Both the position numbers and the translations under genes were made by a program. A stretch of DNA of 64,000 bases, from NCBI GenBank assembly GCA_002709385.1, contig PAQS01000021.1, positions 6,184-70,183 of the forward strand. The letters are read 5' to 3'. Source of the DNA: Waddliaceae bacterium (GTDB lineage Bacteria; Chlamydiota; Chlamydiia; Chlamydiales; GCA-2709385). Numbering within the stretch: position 1 is the stretch's first letter; every line of letters begins with the position of its first letter. Under the pieces are notes generated by a model that worked only from the letters and a program-made list of their open reading frames with translations, did not search any database and was not told the origin of the DNA. Positions 1 through 7,913 of the stretch are shown here, piece by piece.

Positions 1-501
1 CAAGGACTCTTTCAGTGCTTTTGCTAGTATATCATCAATATTTACAGTTGGGTCATACCGTGAACAGCTACGTATAAATCCAATAAACGCTTCGTGGTTA
101 TGATTTGGGTCATTTTTTACTCTAAGTTCCCAGTACTTCTTAGCAATCGATCTCTTTAGTTTTGTTTCTTTACTTAACCATGAATCAGCTCTTTTGAGGT
201 TTTTAATGCCAAGAGTCTGAATGCCTACATCGTACATCCTATCAATGAGACATATTGAAACATGGCTAATAAGAGGAAGCTCCTTGAAGTTCCGGGTGAG
301 CTCTTCGATCGAGGATGGATTATTTTTGAGAGCTTGCTCTAGAAACATTTCGATTGTTTTAGTATCAGCTCCATTGTCCGAAATGACGAAGGATTTCCTA
401 GAAGATGACTGAGGGTTGTAAGATTTTGTATTCGTCGAGCGAAGGTCAAAATCATAAGTATTGCTTTCAGTCGTAATCTTAAAATGAAAATCACTATCCA
501 T
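1..501 (-). CDS. Hypothetical protein, partial (3' end beyond window)
   Basis: An open frame runs from an ATG at 501 down to base 1 without a stop, giving 167 codons of a protein that continues outside the window. The start reads MDSDFHFKITTESNTYDFDL. The visible part is hydrophilic, with no membrane segment, signal peptide or motif that I recognise. The middle (about residues 50-110) looks helical and charged. The Shine-Dalgarno signal is weak (GGTG about 8 bases upstream). It lies 90 bases downstream of the GNAT toxin gene on the same strand. Function unknown; the long open frame and chlamydia-like codon use support a real gene. Confidence 0.6.
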   Translation of the reverse strand, partial: MDSDFHFKITTESNTYDFDLRSTNTKSYNPQSSSRKSFVISDNGADTKTIEMFLEQALKNNPSSIEELTRNFKELPLISHVSICLIDRMYDVGIQTLGIKNLKRADSWLSKETKLKRSIAKKYWELRVKNDPNHNHEAFIGFIRSCSRYDPTVNIDDILAKALKESL

Positions 502-591
502 TATGAGCACCAAAATAAATAAGTGGATTTAGGATAGCAAAATAGCGGCTGTTTGCAAAAACTAATTTGCTTCTCTCTTGATAGTTTTATG

Positions 592-1080
592 CTATTTAAG
601 CGATTTTTCTATGGTCGAAACCTTAATAACCATCGTCATTGGCCGCTCTTTTAATGTCTTAAAGCCATACCTTGAATAAAAACTAACTGCTTTCTCATTT
701 TTAGCATCTACAACCACTACGCGTCCCCCCATACCATTGGAGAGGTTCAAGCATTTTTTTAAAGCATGTTGTAAAATCATGGCTCCTACTCCTTTTCCCT
801 GAAGCTTCAGAGAAACTGCTAAACGACCAATTCTAATTGCAGGAACCGAAGGATATGGCACACCTCTTCCTTCTTTTGGAATCAAATCTTTTTGTAATTC
901 CGAAGGAGAAACACTGTAGTAAGCAATGACTTTAGACTGATCATCCATTGCTACCATAGTTAACGAAAGCCGTTGCTTTGCTTCTTGGATAGCTCGTTTT
1001 AGCAAAAAATCGTTAAGCTCTTTCACACCACAATCAAAACCTTCTAGGTTGATTTTAGTACTGAGTTTTTGAAAATTCAT
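592..1080 (-). CDS. GNAT-family acetyltransferase, probable toxin of a type II toxin-antitoxin pair
   Basis: This 162-residue protein is one GNAT fold. It has the acetyl-CoA pyrophosphate-binding motif QGKGVG at residues 94-99 after the beta-4 strand RIGRLAV, and FYSRYGF at 134-140, whose Tyr135 sits where TacT/AtaT-type toxins carry the catalytic tyrosine. GNAT toxins of that family acetylate the amino acid on charged tRNA and block translation. The N-terminal part (residues 8-40) resembles the toxin subfamily rather than ribosomal N-acetyltransferases. The gene starts 4 bases after the stop of the smaller gene 1085-1357, so the two are cotranscribed, with the small protein made first as expected for an antitoxin. 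Toxin activity is inferred from family and arrangement. A plain metabolic acetyltransferase is less likely. Confidence 0.82.
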   Translation of the reverse strand: MNFQKLSTKINLEGFDCGVKELNDFLLKRAIQEAKQRLSLTMVAMDDQSKVIAYYSVSPSELQKDLIPKEGRGVPYPSVPAIRIGRLAVSLKLQGKGVGAMILQHALKKCLNLSNGMGGRVVVVDAKNEKAVSFYSRYGFKTLKERPMTMVIKVSTIEKSLK

Positions 1081-1084
1081 TTGC

Positions 1085-1357
1085 CTACTTCTTCTGCATC
1101 AGTTTTTGGAGATTCTCGTTTGGCTCGTCGTCAGCCTCTAAAATCTTCTCAAAGTTTTCCCACTCCTTATCTGAAAGATAGAGAGGAGAAGAAGTTGACT
1201 GGGTTCTTTCGTATTCTCTCTTCGAAAGGAATTCGACAGGTTCTAAAATTAATCGATCATTATCCTCGATGATTCGGAAGTGCTGACCCGCAGCAGCTTT
1301 ACCCAGGTTAATTCTTCCTTGTGTGTCCGCAGACCTAACGTTCTCTATTTCAGCCAT
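1085..1357 (-). CDS. Probable antitoxin with AbrB-like N-terminus and DUF1778-like C-terminal tail
   Basis: This 90-residue protein is encoded just upstream of the GNAT toxin. Residues about 7-42 look like a swapped-hairpin AbrB/MazE-type DNA-binding domain (GRINLGK followed by a beta strand and RLILEPV). Residues 60-90 (LSDKEWENFEK, then DDEPNENLQKLMQ) match the C-terminal tail that DUF1778 (TacA/AtaR) antitoxins use to wrap their GNAT toxin. Known DUF1778 antitoxins instead have a ribbon-helix-helix N-terminus. The start is firm: AAGGAGGT lies 6 bases before the ATG. A TATAAT box at 1380-1385 and a perfect inverted repeat at 1415-1437 lie upstream and could serve autoregulation. Domain assignments are by eye. 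Confidence 0.7.
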   Translation of the reverse strand: MAEIENVRSADTQGRINLGKAAAGQHFRIIEDNDRLILEPVEFLSKREYERTQSTSSPLYLSDKEWENFEKILEADDEPNENLQKLMQKK

Positions 1358-1379
1358 ACCGACCTCCTTATTCTTTCCT

Positions 1380-1385
1380 ATTATA
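1380..1385 (-). promoter_or_regulatory. -10 box of the toxin-antitoxin promoter
   Basis: On the minus strand this reads TATAAT, an exact -10 consensus, 23 bases before the antitoxin ATG. The expected -35 position (about 1403-1408) is a T-run (TTTTTT) rather than TTGACA, so the promoter may rely on the -10 box or an activator. Confidence 0.5.
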
Positions 1386-1414
1386 ACATATTTCTTTTTA
1401 GTAAAAAAGGTTTT

Positions 1415-1437
1415 TAGGTAAAATCCCTTTTTACCTA
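1415..1437. promoter_or_regulatory. Inverted repeat, candidate antitoxin operator
   Basis: TAGGTAAAA and TTTTACCTA form a perfect 9-base inverted repeat around a 5-base centre (TCCCT), just upstream of the antitoxin promoter. A dimeric DNA-binding antitoxin would be expected to bind such a site. As RNA it could also form a weak hairpin, but there is no upstream gene on either strand that clearly needs a terminator here. Confidence 0.4.
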
Positions 1438-1569
1438 TTAGTGTTTATGTTTTTATCGATAAATGAATTGAAAGAAGTTTTATTTACAATTCAGAAAGCT
1501 AAGAAGTAAAACAAAGAAATAGAACTTCTGTTTAAGATAATGATTATAAGTATTTTATATGTAGAAAGT

Positions 1570-2034
1570 TTAAGGGGTGAGGCCGAAGGCGCGTCCACTT
1601 CCTCCAGGGCCTTCGCTTGTTGTACCTGCTGGGGTTTCTCCACGCTCGATGATGCCTTTCCAAGTCTCTGCTTTTTTGGCAAAATAACTCAAAAATTCAA
1701 AAACCTCTTCCGCTGTGACTTCTTTTAAAGCTAATGAATCAAAAAGAAGCAAGGTCTCTGTTTGAGTGCTATAAGCAAACTTGCCATAACGTGGCTCTGG
1801 GCGGCCATTTGCCTGTAAGGCATGAGCCATGATTTCTCGGCGATACGCTCCAGGTGGTATCGGACCAAGGTCAGCCCCAATCATCAATGCTTCTTCTTCA
1901 CCATCTGGCTCCATTTGTATTTTGATTCCATTTTCTAGAGTAAATAAGCAGGTGTTTTTTTCGTCAGCTTTTAACTCAGAATTGAACAGCTTCCCTAAAT
2001 CATGAATAAGATCAGAAAATACTTCACCAGCCAT
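1570..2034 (-). CDS. scc1: Type III secretion chaperone, CesT/SycE type (Scc1-like)
   Basis: This 154-residue acidic protein has the alpha/beta pattern of class I secretion chaperones: an N-terminal helix (VFSDLIHDLGKLF), strands containing CLFTLENGIKIQME, and a second helix after GAYRREIMAHALQAN. It is the last gene of the sctU-sctV-copN operon and starts 3 bases after the copN stop. This matches the chlamydial order, where Scc1 (CT088) works with Scc4 on CopN. The C-terminal tail after residue 130 is Gly/Ser/Pro-rich and probably disordered. Family is clear from context and fold pattern; the exact client (CopN) is inferred from position. Confidence 0.8.
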   Translation of the reverse strand: MAGEVFSDLIHDLGKLFNSELKADEKNTCLFTLENGIKIQMEPDGEEEALMIGADLGPIPPGAYRREIMAHALQANGRPEPRYGKFAYSTQTETLLLFDSLALKEVTAEEVFEFLSYFAKKAETWKGIIERGETPAGTTSEGPGGSGRAFGLTP

Positions 2035-2037
2035 ACA

Positions 2038-3261
2038 TTACTCTCTCTTCTTTTTCTTACTTTTATCTTCGTGTTTTTTTCCTTCGAGTTCTTCTTTTTC
2101 TAATTCGACTTCTAACTCTTCTAGCTCTGCTTCAAGGTCTTCAAGAAGTTCAATAATGGCTTGTAGCACTTCATCTCGATGGCTAACGGATTTATAAATA
2201 AGATCTAGGGCCATTTGCCGCACAGCATCTCGCATTTGTGAAAACACAATAATCTTCGCTTGTGTCCAATCATCAATACGAAGCTTTTTACCCCCGCGGA
2301 GAAGTTTATCTGGAGTAGGGTAGCGCTCCGCTGCAAAACGCATAAACTGGCGAGCCATGGTCTCAAAGGTACATTGCTTGGGGAGAGTCAGACCATTATC
2401 TTCAAATTGTTTACGAACCAGATTCATGCGGCCAAAGAAAAAGCGATAGACTCCTAAAACGGCTTGTAAGGTACGGCTTTCTCTAATCAGGTTGCTAAGA
2501 AGCCCTCTCGGAATAGAAGCCCCTTTGGACTTTAAATCTGCTCCTAAAGAGTGGAAAAGAAACTTACAAACTTGGCTGAGCTGTTTGTAATTGAATTTTG
2601 TCGCAAATTCTTCAAAAAGCTGGGTTGCTGGACGGGGATTGTGAATAAGGTCTCGATACATGTCTCGTAGAGCTGTTGGGCTACCAAGACCTTTTTCAGA
2701 GAATTCACGAACCTTAGCTCGAATATTTTTCCCTGCCGTAATATCTGTTTTATGGGCAGAATTGAGTTCGTCTTTTGCTTTGCGAACAGCTTCTCCCAGT
2801 TCTCCTGTAGTCCCTTCTTCAAGGAACTCCAATGCCTCATCTGCAAGAGATACATCTTCGAAGAACTCTTGTACTTTTTCAAGAATTTCTTCTGGATCCA
2901 TTCCTTCTTTCAGTTGCTCTCTGAGAAGGAGAAGGTTTTTTGATCCCAGTTCATGATTACGCTTAGCAAACTTGTCAGCGAGTTGCTGCATATGTTTACT
3001 TACAGGGCGTTTTTTTGTTTTATCCCCCGATTCTTGGGCTTTTTGTAGGCGGCGAAGTTTGTTTTCTTTATCGAGGCGTTTTTTTTCACGGATTTTACGA
3101 GCGAAGGGGTTACTTCGCTCCATCATCATATCCTTCATGGTGTCTTGGGCCCAATCCTGCTTGGCCATGCGTAGATCAGCTTTTTCTTGAACATCGTCAA
3201 GAAGCTGATCCAGCTTGGCGCTAGAGGAATGGATACTTTCAGGACCGCGTATTTCTGCCAT
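2038..3261 (-). CDS. copN: Type III secretion gatekeeper CopN (SctW/YopN-TyeA family)
   Basis: This 407-residue protein is the plug/gatekeeper that holds back effector release until host contact; in Chlamydia it is itself secreted. The N-terminus (MAEIRGPESIHSSSAK) is a plausible secretion signal, followed by a very charged Arg/Lys-rich stretch (residues about 50-85). A HrpJ/YopN-like helical domain covers about 100-370, including the FEDVSLADEALEFL type of repeat. The C-terminal 50 residues are an extreme Glu/Lys helix (LEELEVELEKEELEG), longer and more acidic than I expect for CopN. AGGAGG lies 11 bases before the ATG. It sits 20 bases after sctV and 3 bases before scc1. Confidence 0.88.
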   Translation of the reverse strand: MAEIRGPESIHSSSAKLDQLLDDVQEKADLRMAKQDWAQDTMKDMMMERSNPFARKIREKKRLDKENKLRRLQKAQESGDKTKKRPVSKHMQQLADKFAKRNHELGSKNLLLLREQLKEGMDPEEILEKVQEFFEDVSLADEALEFLEEGTTGELGEAVRKAKDELNSAHKTDITAGKNIRAKVREFSEKGLGSPTALRDMYRDLIHNPRPATQLFEEFATKFNYKQLSQVCKFLFHSLGADLKSKGASIPRGLLSNLIRESRTLQAVLGVYRFFFGRMNLVRKQFEDNGLTLPKQCTFETMARQFMRFAAERYPTPDKLLRGGKKLRIDDWTQAKIIVFSQMRDAVRQMALDLIYKSVSHRDEVLQAIIELLEDLEAELEELEVELEKEELEGKKHEDKSKKKKRE

Positions 3262-3281
3262 GAAGGACTATGCCTCCTGTT

Positions 3282-5441
3282 TTATGAAATCTGGATCCTT
3301 CCTAAAGGTTGTATCCGGATTTCTGGGATGATTTCCTGATAAGACACGACAGAAATATCAGGAAACTCCATTTCAATTAACTTTCGTACAAAACGTCGCA
3401 CGTCAATTGCCGTTAGAAGAACTGGGGGCTGGCCTCCAGGAGGTGGGGCAGTGACGGTATTGCGGATTCCTTGCAGAATCAATTGCACAGAATCCGGATC
3501 TAAAGCGAGGTAAGACCCAGCAGATGTTTGCTTGATCGCACCACGTACCATATCCTCAATTTCAGGGTCTAAAATATAGACCGAAAGAACCGTTTGTCCT
3601 TGAGAATATTTGTAACTCACATAGCGCTTAAGGGATGAACGCACATATTCAGATAATAAGACTGTATCCTTCTCTGTTTGAGCCCATTCAGCCAATGCTT
3701 CCATGATTGTTCGTAAATCGCGAACGCTAATCTGCTCTTGAATCAAACGCTTAAAGATATCCGTCATTTTTTGCAGAGGAATCAATCGCGTTACTTCTTT
3801 CACCAAATCAGGGAAAGATTTCTCCATAAACTCAAGAATACCTTTTACTTCTTGAATTCCAAGGAATTCATTGGCGTAATGCCGGAAGAAGTGAGTAAGG
3901 TGAAGGATGACCACTTCGAGGGACTCCCAATACTGAATCCCAGCACTTTTCATGAGCTCTTTATTGTGCGCTTCTACCCAAAGAGAAGGAAGGCCAAGAG
4001 AGTTTTTGTAAGTGGTGAATGAAATATTATAACGCTTTAAGTTTTCCGCAGATTCGTTTGTTAGTACGTATCCATTTAGTACTTTACCACGAATTACGGG
4101 TACTTCATTGAGTAGGATAGAATACTCTTCAGACTCTAAAGTAGGTGACTCAGTTCGTGCGTGAACCCCTGGAAAACGAACACCAAGTTCGTTGTACAAA
4201 GCCATACGCATGCGAGGAATCATCTCTTCCATGAAGTCTGCTTGACGAGTTTTTTTCTGGATTTCGTCAGATAAGAAGCTTCCTAACTCCAAAACAACCG
4301 GCAAGGTTAGCTGATAAGAATCAACTCCACCACCAGTGATGGCCGAGTGTCCTGCTACATCCGTTTCTACCACTGGAGAAGTGGCAGTTCCGGAGGAACC
4401 TGATTTTTTTGCGCGAGCTTTTCGCTTTTCTTCAGCTTGTAATAAAGCGTATGCCACCATTCCAATCACTGCGGCTAAGCCTAGGAAAGGAGTGGTAGGG
4501 AAGGCTGGCACTAAACCTAAAGCAACCAAAACCCCGGCAGTCATTAATAGGGCTTTTGGTTTGTTTAAGATTTGTGAACTAATATCACGCCCAAGGTTGG
4601 CTTGGGGATCTTCACTAGATACTCGTGTGGTTACGATACCTGCAGTAATCGAAATCAAGAGGGCTGGAATCTGAGAGACAAGTCCGTCACCAATAGATAG
4701 AAGGGAGAATGTCTGGGCCGCTTCAGCCGCAGTCATATCTTTCTGCATCATCCCAATAATCAAACCACCGACGATGTTGATTAAGGTGATGACAATCCCT
4801 GCGATGGCATCCCCTTTTACGAATTTCATCGCACCATCCATCGCACCGTAAAGCTGACTTTCTTTACCAATAGCTTCCCGTTTTGAACGAGCTTGATGCT
4901 GGTCAATGATCCCCGCACGTAAATCGGCGTCAATTGCCATCTGCTTACCAGGCATGGCGTCTAGGGTGAAACGGGCAGCAACCTCGGCCACACGCTCAGC
5001 ACCCTTGGTAATCACCAAGAACTGTACAAGGGTGATGATCAAGAAGATTACACCACCGACAACGAAGTTTCCTTGTACGACGAAATCCCCGAAGGCAAAG
5101 ATAATTTCCCCCGCATCAGCATAAAGAAGAATACGGCGAGTCGTTGAAATGTTGATCCCCAATCGGAAAAGAGTCGTAATCAGAAGCAGTGAGGGGAAAA
5201 TAGATAAGTGTACTGCACTTTGGATGTACAGAGAGATCAACAGCAGGGCTACGGCCGCTGTGAGGTTCAATGCAATGAAAAAATCCACTGCAGGAGCAGG
5301 CAGAGGTAAAATCATCATTCCGACGATCATTACCATGAGAACTGCTAAGACGAGATCACTCGATCGCGTAATTGTCTGTAACGCACGGTCGCCACCGAGT
5401 AGGTTGGCTATCCTGTCCAGACCGCGGGTTAAAAAATCCAT
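3282..5441 (-). CDS. sctV: Type III secretion export gate protein SctV (CdsV/LcrD)
   Basis: This 719-residue protein forms the inner-membrane export gate ring that selects substrates. The N-terminal half has about eight membrane helices (residues about 25-330). It includes the family signature region around LFRLGINISTTRRIL and the cytoplasmic FHIPEP-type loop with MPGKQMAIDADLRAGI. The C-terminal half (about 375-719) is the soluble nonameric ring domain. Length is normal for the family. The gene starts 3 bases after the sctU stop, with AAGGA directly at the junction, so translation is probably coupled to sctU. Order sctU-sctV-copN-scc1 is the conserved chlamydial one. Confidence 0.97.
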   Translation of the reverse strand: MDFLTRGLDRIANLLGGDRALQTITRSSDLVLAVLMVMIVGMMILPLPAPAVDFFIALNLTAAVALLLISLYIQSAVHLSIFPSLLLITTLFRLGINISTTRRILLYADAGEIIFAFGDFVVQGNFVVGGVIFLIITLVQFLVITKGAERVAEVAARFTLDAMPGKQMAIDADLRAGIIDQHQARSKREAIGKESQLYGAMDGAMKFVKGDAIAGIVITLINIVGGLIIGMMQKDMTAAEAAQTFSLLSIGDGLVSQIPALLISITAGIVTTRVSSEDPQANLGRDISSQILNKPKALLMTAGVLVALGLVPAFPTTPFLGLAAVIGMVAYALLQAEEKRKARAKKSGSSGTATSPVVETDVAGHSAITGGGVDSYQLTLPVVLELGSFLSDEIQKKTRQADFMEEMIPRMRMALYNELGVRFPGVHARTESPTLESEEYSILLNEVPVIRGKVLNGYVLTNESAENLKRYNISFTTYKNSLGLPSLWVEAHNKELMKSAGIQYWESLEVVILHLTHFFRHYANEFLGIQEVKGILEFMEKSFPDLVKEVTRLIPLQKMTDIFKRLIQEQISVRDLRTIMEALAEWAQTEKDTVLLSEYVRSSLKRYVSYKYSQGQTVLSVYILDPEIEDMVRGAIKQTSAGSYLALDPDSVQLILQGIRNTVTAPPPGGQPPVLLTAIDVRRFVRKLIEMEFPDISVVSYQEIIPEIRIQPLGRIQIS

Positions 5442-5444
5442 TCC

Positions 5445-6524
5445 TTATGACTCCGGTTCTTCGTATTCGTCCAATTCAGCTCCAGATTCTAAAGACTCAA
5501 TCCATCGGAGAATCTCAGCCAGGGCTTCATAGGTATCTTCAGGTACATAGCGAAATTCTTCTCCTCGCTCATATAAATCACGGGCAAGTGGGATATTTCG
5601 CATCACAGGTATTCCAAATTCTTCGGCAAGTTCAATAATATATTTAGCTGCCGCATCTGCTCCAATACACAAAATATACGGGGCAGGGTCTAATTCCTTC
5701 TCAAAGCCAATGGCAATAGCAAGGTGAGTCGGGTTCGTGACCACTGCTTTGGCTTTTTTTACGTGACCGCGAGGACCATCAGAATAAGCAATCTCTCTCG
5801 CAATCTCTTTTCGTTTTGACTTGATTTTTGGGTCACCTTCAGTGTTCTTATACTCCTGCTTGATTTCAAACTTCTCCATCTTCATCTCATTGGCGAAGTT
5901 ATACTTCTGATACGCCAAATCCGCCACAGCGATGACAACAAAGAAAAGACCCACTTTCCACACCACTTCCATCAAAAAGTAGTAGAAAATCGTTAGAGCA
6001 GACAACATATCTAACTCAACCGTATGGGTCAAAACAGGTAAACTCTTAGCTACCGTCCCATAAATCAAATAACCTGCACCAAAAACCTTAAACAAAGACT
6101 TAAGTAATTCGAACAAAGTCTTCATCTTAAACTTGTTTTTGATGTTAGTGACTGGATTAAACTTCTTAATATCAGGTTTAAATACTTCAGTTGAAAAAAC
6201 CGGACCAATAATCAGAAAATTTACGATAATACCAACCACACTTACACCTACTAATATCGGCATACTGGTCATAAAGATTACCATCGCTCCTTCCATGAAC
6301 AAGGCAGCACCATTCTGAGTCATGTCCATAGTAGGAATACTACTAAAAGTACCTATGATAAAAGCACCAAGATGATCGTAGAGATATCCAACCATAGCCA
6401 AAACAATGCTGATGGAAACAGCAAAAGTAAATGCAGATGGAAAGTCTTGAGACTTGGCAACTTGACCCTTTTTCCGCGCATCGCGCAGCTTTTTCGGGGT
6501 TGCCTTTTCCGTTTTTTCTCCCAT
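5445..6524 (-). CDS. sctU: Type III secretion switch protein SctU (CdsU/YscU)
   Basis: This 359-residue protein has four membrane segments (about residues 30-200) and a cytoplasmic domain with the autocleavage site NPTH at residues 264-267. Cleavage between Asn264 and Pro265 switches export from early to later substrates. The frame stays open upstream to 6590, but the start is placed at 6524. From there the protein begins MGEKTEKATPKKL, as in the whole family, and GGGAG sits 6 bases before this ATG. It is the first gene of the operon and has a near-consensus promoter at 6561-6590. Confidence 0.95.
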   Translation of the reverse strand: MGEKTEKATPKKLRDARKKGQVAKSQDFPSAFTFAVSISIVLAMVGYLYDHLGAFIIGTFSSIPTMDMTQNGAALFMEGAMVIFMTSMPILVGVSVVGIIVNFLIIGPVFSTEVFKPDIKKFNPVTNIKNKFKMKTLFELLKSLFKVFGAGYLIYGTVAKSLPVLTHTVELDMLSALTIFYYFLMEVVWKVGLFFVVIAVADLAYQKYNFANEMKMEKFEIKQEYKNTEGDPKIKSKRKEIAREIAYSDGPRGHVKKAKAVVTNPTHLAIAIGFEKELDPAPYILCIGADAAAKYIIELAEEFGIPVMRNIPLARDLYERGEEFRYVPEDTYEALAEILRWIESLESGAELDEYEEPES

Positions 6525-6560
6525 CCTAACTCCCTTTAGGACAACAATCCTCCTTACTAT

Positions 6561-6590
6561 AGTATAGGCTATAAAAAAGGAAGGTGTCAA
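6561..6590 (-). promoter_or_regulatory. Sigma-66 type promoter of the sctU-sctV-copN-scc1 operon
   Basis: Read on the minus strand, TTGACA (6590-6585) is followed after 18 bases by TATACT (6566-6561). This is an exact -35 and a 5-of-6 match at -10, ideal for the housekeeping sigma factor. Transcription would start about 30 bases before the sctU ATG at 6524. No competing terminator lies between promoter and gene. Confidence 0.7.
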
Positions 6591-6764
6591 GTAATTCTTT
6601 ATTAATAATTAACGGTTTTATATAATCTTATTCAGTTAATTTACCAATACCGTATTTTCGTAGTAATGTTAATATTTTTTAAAAAAAACATTGTTTTGAG
6701 AGAAAAAATAATCTGATCACTATAGCACGAAGCTCTTAAAATGTCGCTTATTGGACTTGTTTTG

Positions 6765-6773
6765 TGTTATAGT
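6765..6773 (+). promoter_or_regulatory. Extended -10 element, probable ychF promoter
   Basis: TGTTATAGT fits the extended -10 pattern TGnTATAAT with one mismatch and lies 36 bases before the ychF ATG. The TTGGAC at 6751-6756 is too close (11-base spacer) to be its -35, and the correctly spaced hexamer (CGCTTA) is poor, so the extended element probably carries recognition. Confidence 0.4.
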
Positions 6774-6809
6774 TACGGCTTTTAGGAAACATCAAGGTAG
6801 AAAAAACAG

Positions 6810-7904
6810 ATGGCTGGTCTGAGTTGTGGAATTGTTGGTTTACCGAATGTGGGGAAATCGACTTTATTTAACGCATTAACGGCGAATGTAGCTGAAGCAT
6901 CGAATTATCCTTTTTGTACGATTGATCCTAATGTGGGGATTGTTGAGGTTCCTGACTCTCGTTTGGCGGTTTTGTCAGATCTTTCAAAGAGCAAGAAGAT
7001 TTTGCATGCGACGATGGAGTTTTTGGACATCGCAGGTTTGGTAGAAGGTGCTTCAAGAGGTGAAGGCTTAGGTAATAAGTTCTTGGGTCATATTAATCAG
7101 ACGGATGCCATTCTTCATGTGGTGCGTTGTTTTGATAGTTCTGATGTGATTCATGTGGCAGGGCAAGTTGATCCGATTCATGATATTGAGATCATTAATA
7201 CTGAGCTTATATTGGCTGATTTGCAGATGATTTCTAATGCGGTTGGTCGTATGGAGCGCCAGGCTAAAGGTCGTAAAGAGCTCCAGGCGACATTTGAGTT
7301 ATTGAAAAAGGTTCAGGCGCATTTGGATGAAGGTAAGCCAATGCGTACGATGGACTTGACTCCTGAAGAAGAAGAGTTGCTGCATCCTTACCCAACCCTT
7401 ACCCGAAAAAAAGTCATTTATGTGACGAATGTAGGGGAAGATGACCTTCCAGAAATGGATAATGAGTATGTGCAGCGTGTTCGTGAATATGCAGCTCAGG
7501 AAGGGAGTTCTGTTATTCCTGTTTGTGCTCAGTTGGAAGCTGAAATCGCTCAATTGGATGATGCAGAGCGCAAAGAATTTTTGGAAAGTATTGGTCTTGA
7601 AGAGCCGGGTCTTCATCGCTTGATTAAAGCTTCTTTTGATCTACTGGGCTTGATTACGTTTTTAACGACAGGTGAGCAAGAGACAAGAGCGTGGACGGTC
7701 GTAAAAGGATCTTCAGCACCCATCGCTGCGGGTAAAATCCATACTGATATCCAAAAAGGCTTCATACGTGCAGAGGTGATTACCTATGCAGATATGATTG
7801 AGTTTGGCGGAAGAAATGGCGCGCGAGAGCAAGGAAGAGTTCGCGCAGAAGGAAAAGAATATATTGTACAAGACGGGGATGTGATCCTCTTTTTACATAA
7901 CTAA
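6810..7904 (+). CDS. ychF: Ribosome-associated GTPase/ATPase YchF (Obg family)
   Basis: This 364-residue protein is a full-length YchF. The P-loop GLPNVGKST is at about residues 9-17. The G3 region DIAGLVEGASRGEGLG follows, with a coiled-coil insertion around residues 135-200 and a C-terminal TGS domain (about 280-364, with the sequence FGGRNGAREQGRVRAEGKEY). YchF binds ribosomes and, unusually for an Obg relative, hydrolyses ATP. It stands opposite sctU, as in Chlamydia (CT091/CT092). The methyltransferase gene follows after 9 bases on the same strand, so the pair is likely one transcript ending at the terminator at 9096-9138. Confidence 0.97.
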   Translation: MAGLSCGIVGLPNVGKSTLFNALTANVAEASNYPFCTIDPNVGIVEVPDSRLAVLSDLSKSKKILHATMEFLDIAGLVEGASRGEGLGNKFLGHINQTDAILHVVRCFDSSDVIHVAGQVDPIHDIEIINTELILADLQMISNAVGRMERQAKGRKELQATFELLKKVQAHLDEGKPMRTMDLTPEEEELLHPYPTLTRKKVIYVTNVGEDDLPEMDNEYVQRVREYAAQEGSSVIPVCAQLEAEIAQLDDAERKEFLESIGLEEPGLHRLIKASFDLLGLITFLTTGEQETRAWTVVKGSSAPIAAGKIHTDIQKGFIRAEVITYADMIEFGGRNGAREQGRVRAEGKEYIVQDGDVILFLHN

Positions 7905-7913
7905 GGATAGGTA

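Noticed and set aside
2544-2882. 112-codon minus-strand ORF inside copN in another frame.
   Set aside because: It is fully contained in copN, lacks a ribosome site, and there is no reason to expect a nested gene.
5149-5532. Plus-strand 127-codon ORF opposite sctV/sctU.
   Set aside because: It spans the junction of two well-identified secretion genes in antisense, with no ribosome site and biased Arg/Ser composition of a shadow frame.
6525-6590. N-terminal extension of SctU from an earlier start at 6590.
   Set aside because: The region is the promoter and leader (TTGACA to TATACT), and the family N-terminus begins at 6524 with its own ribosome site.
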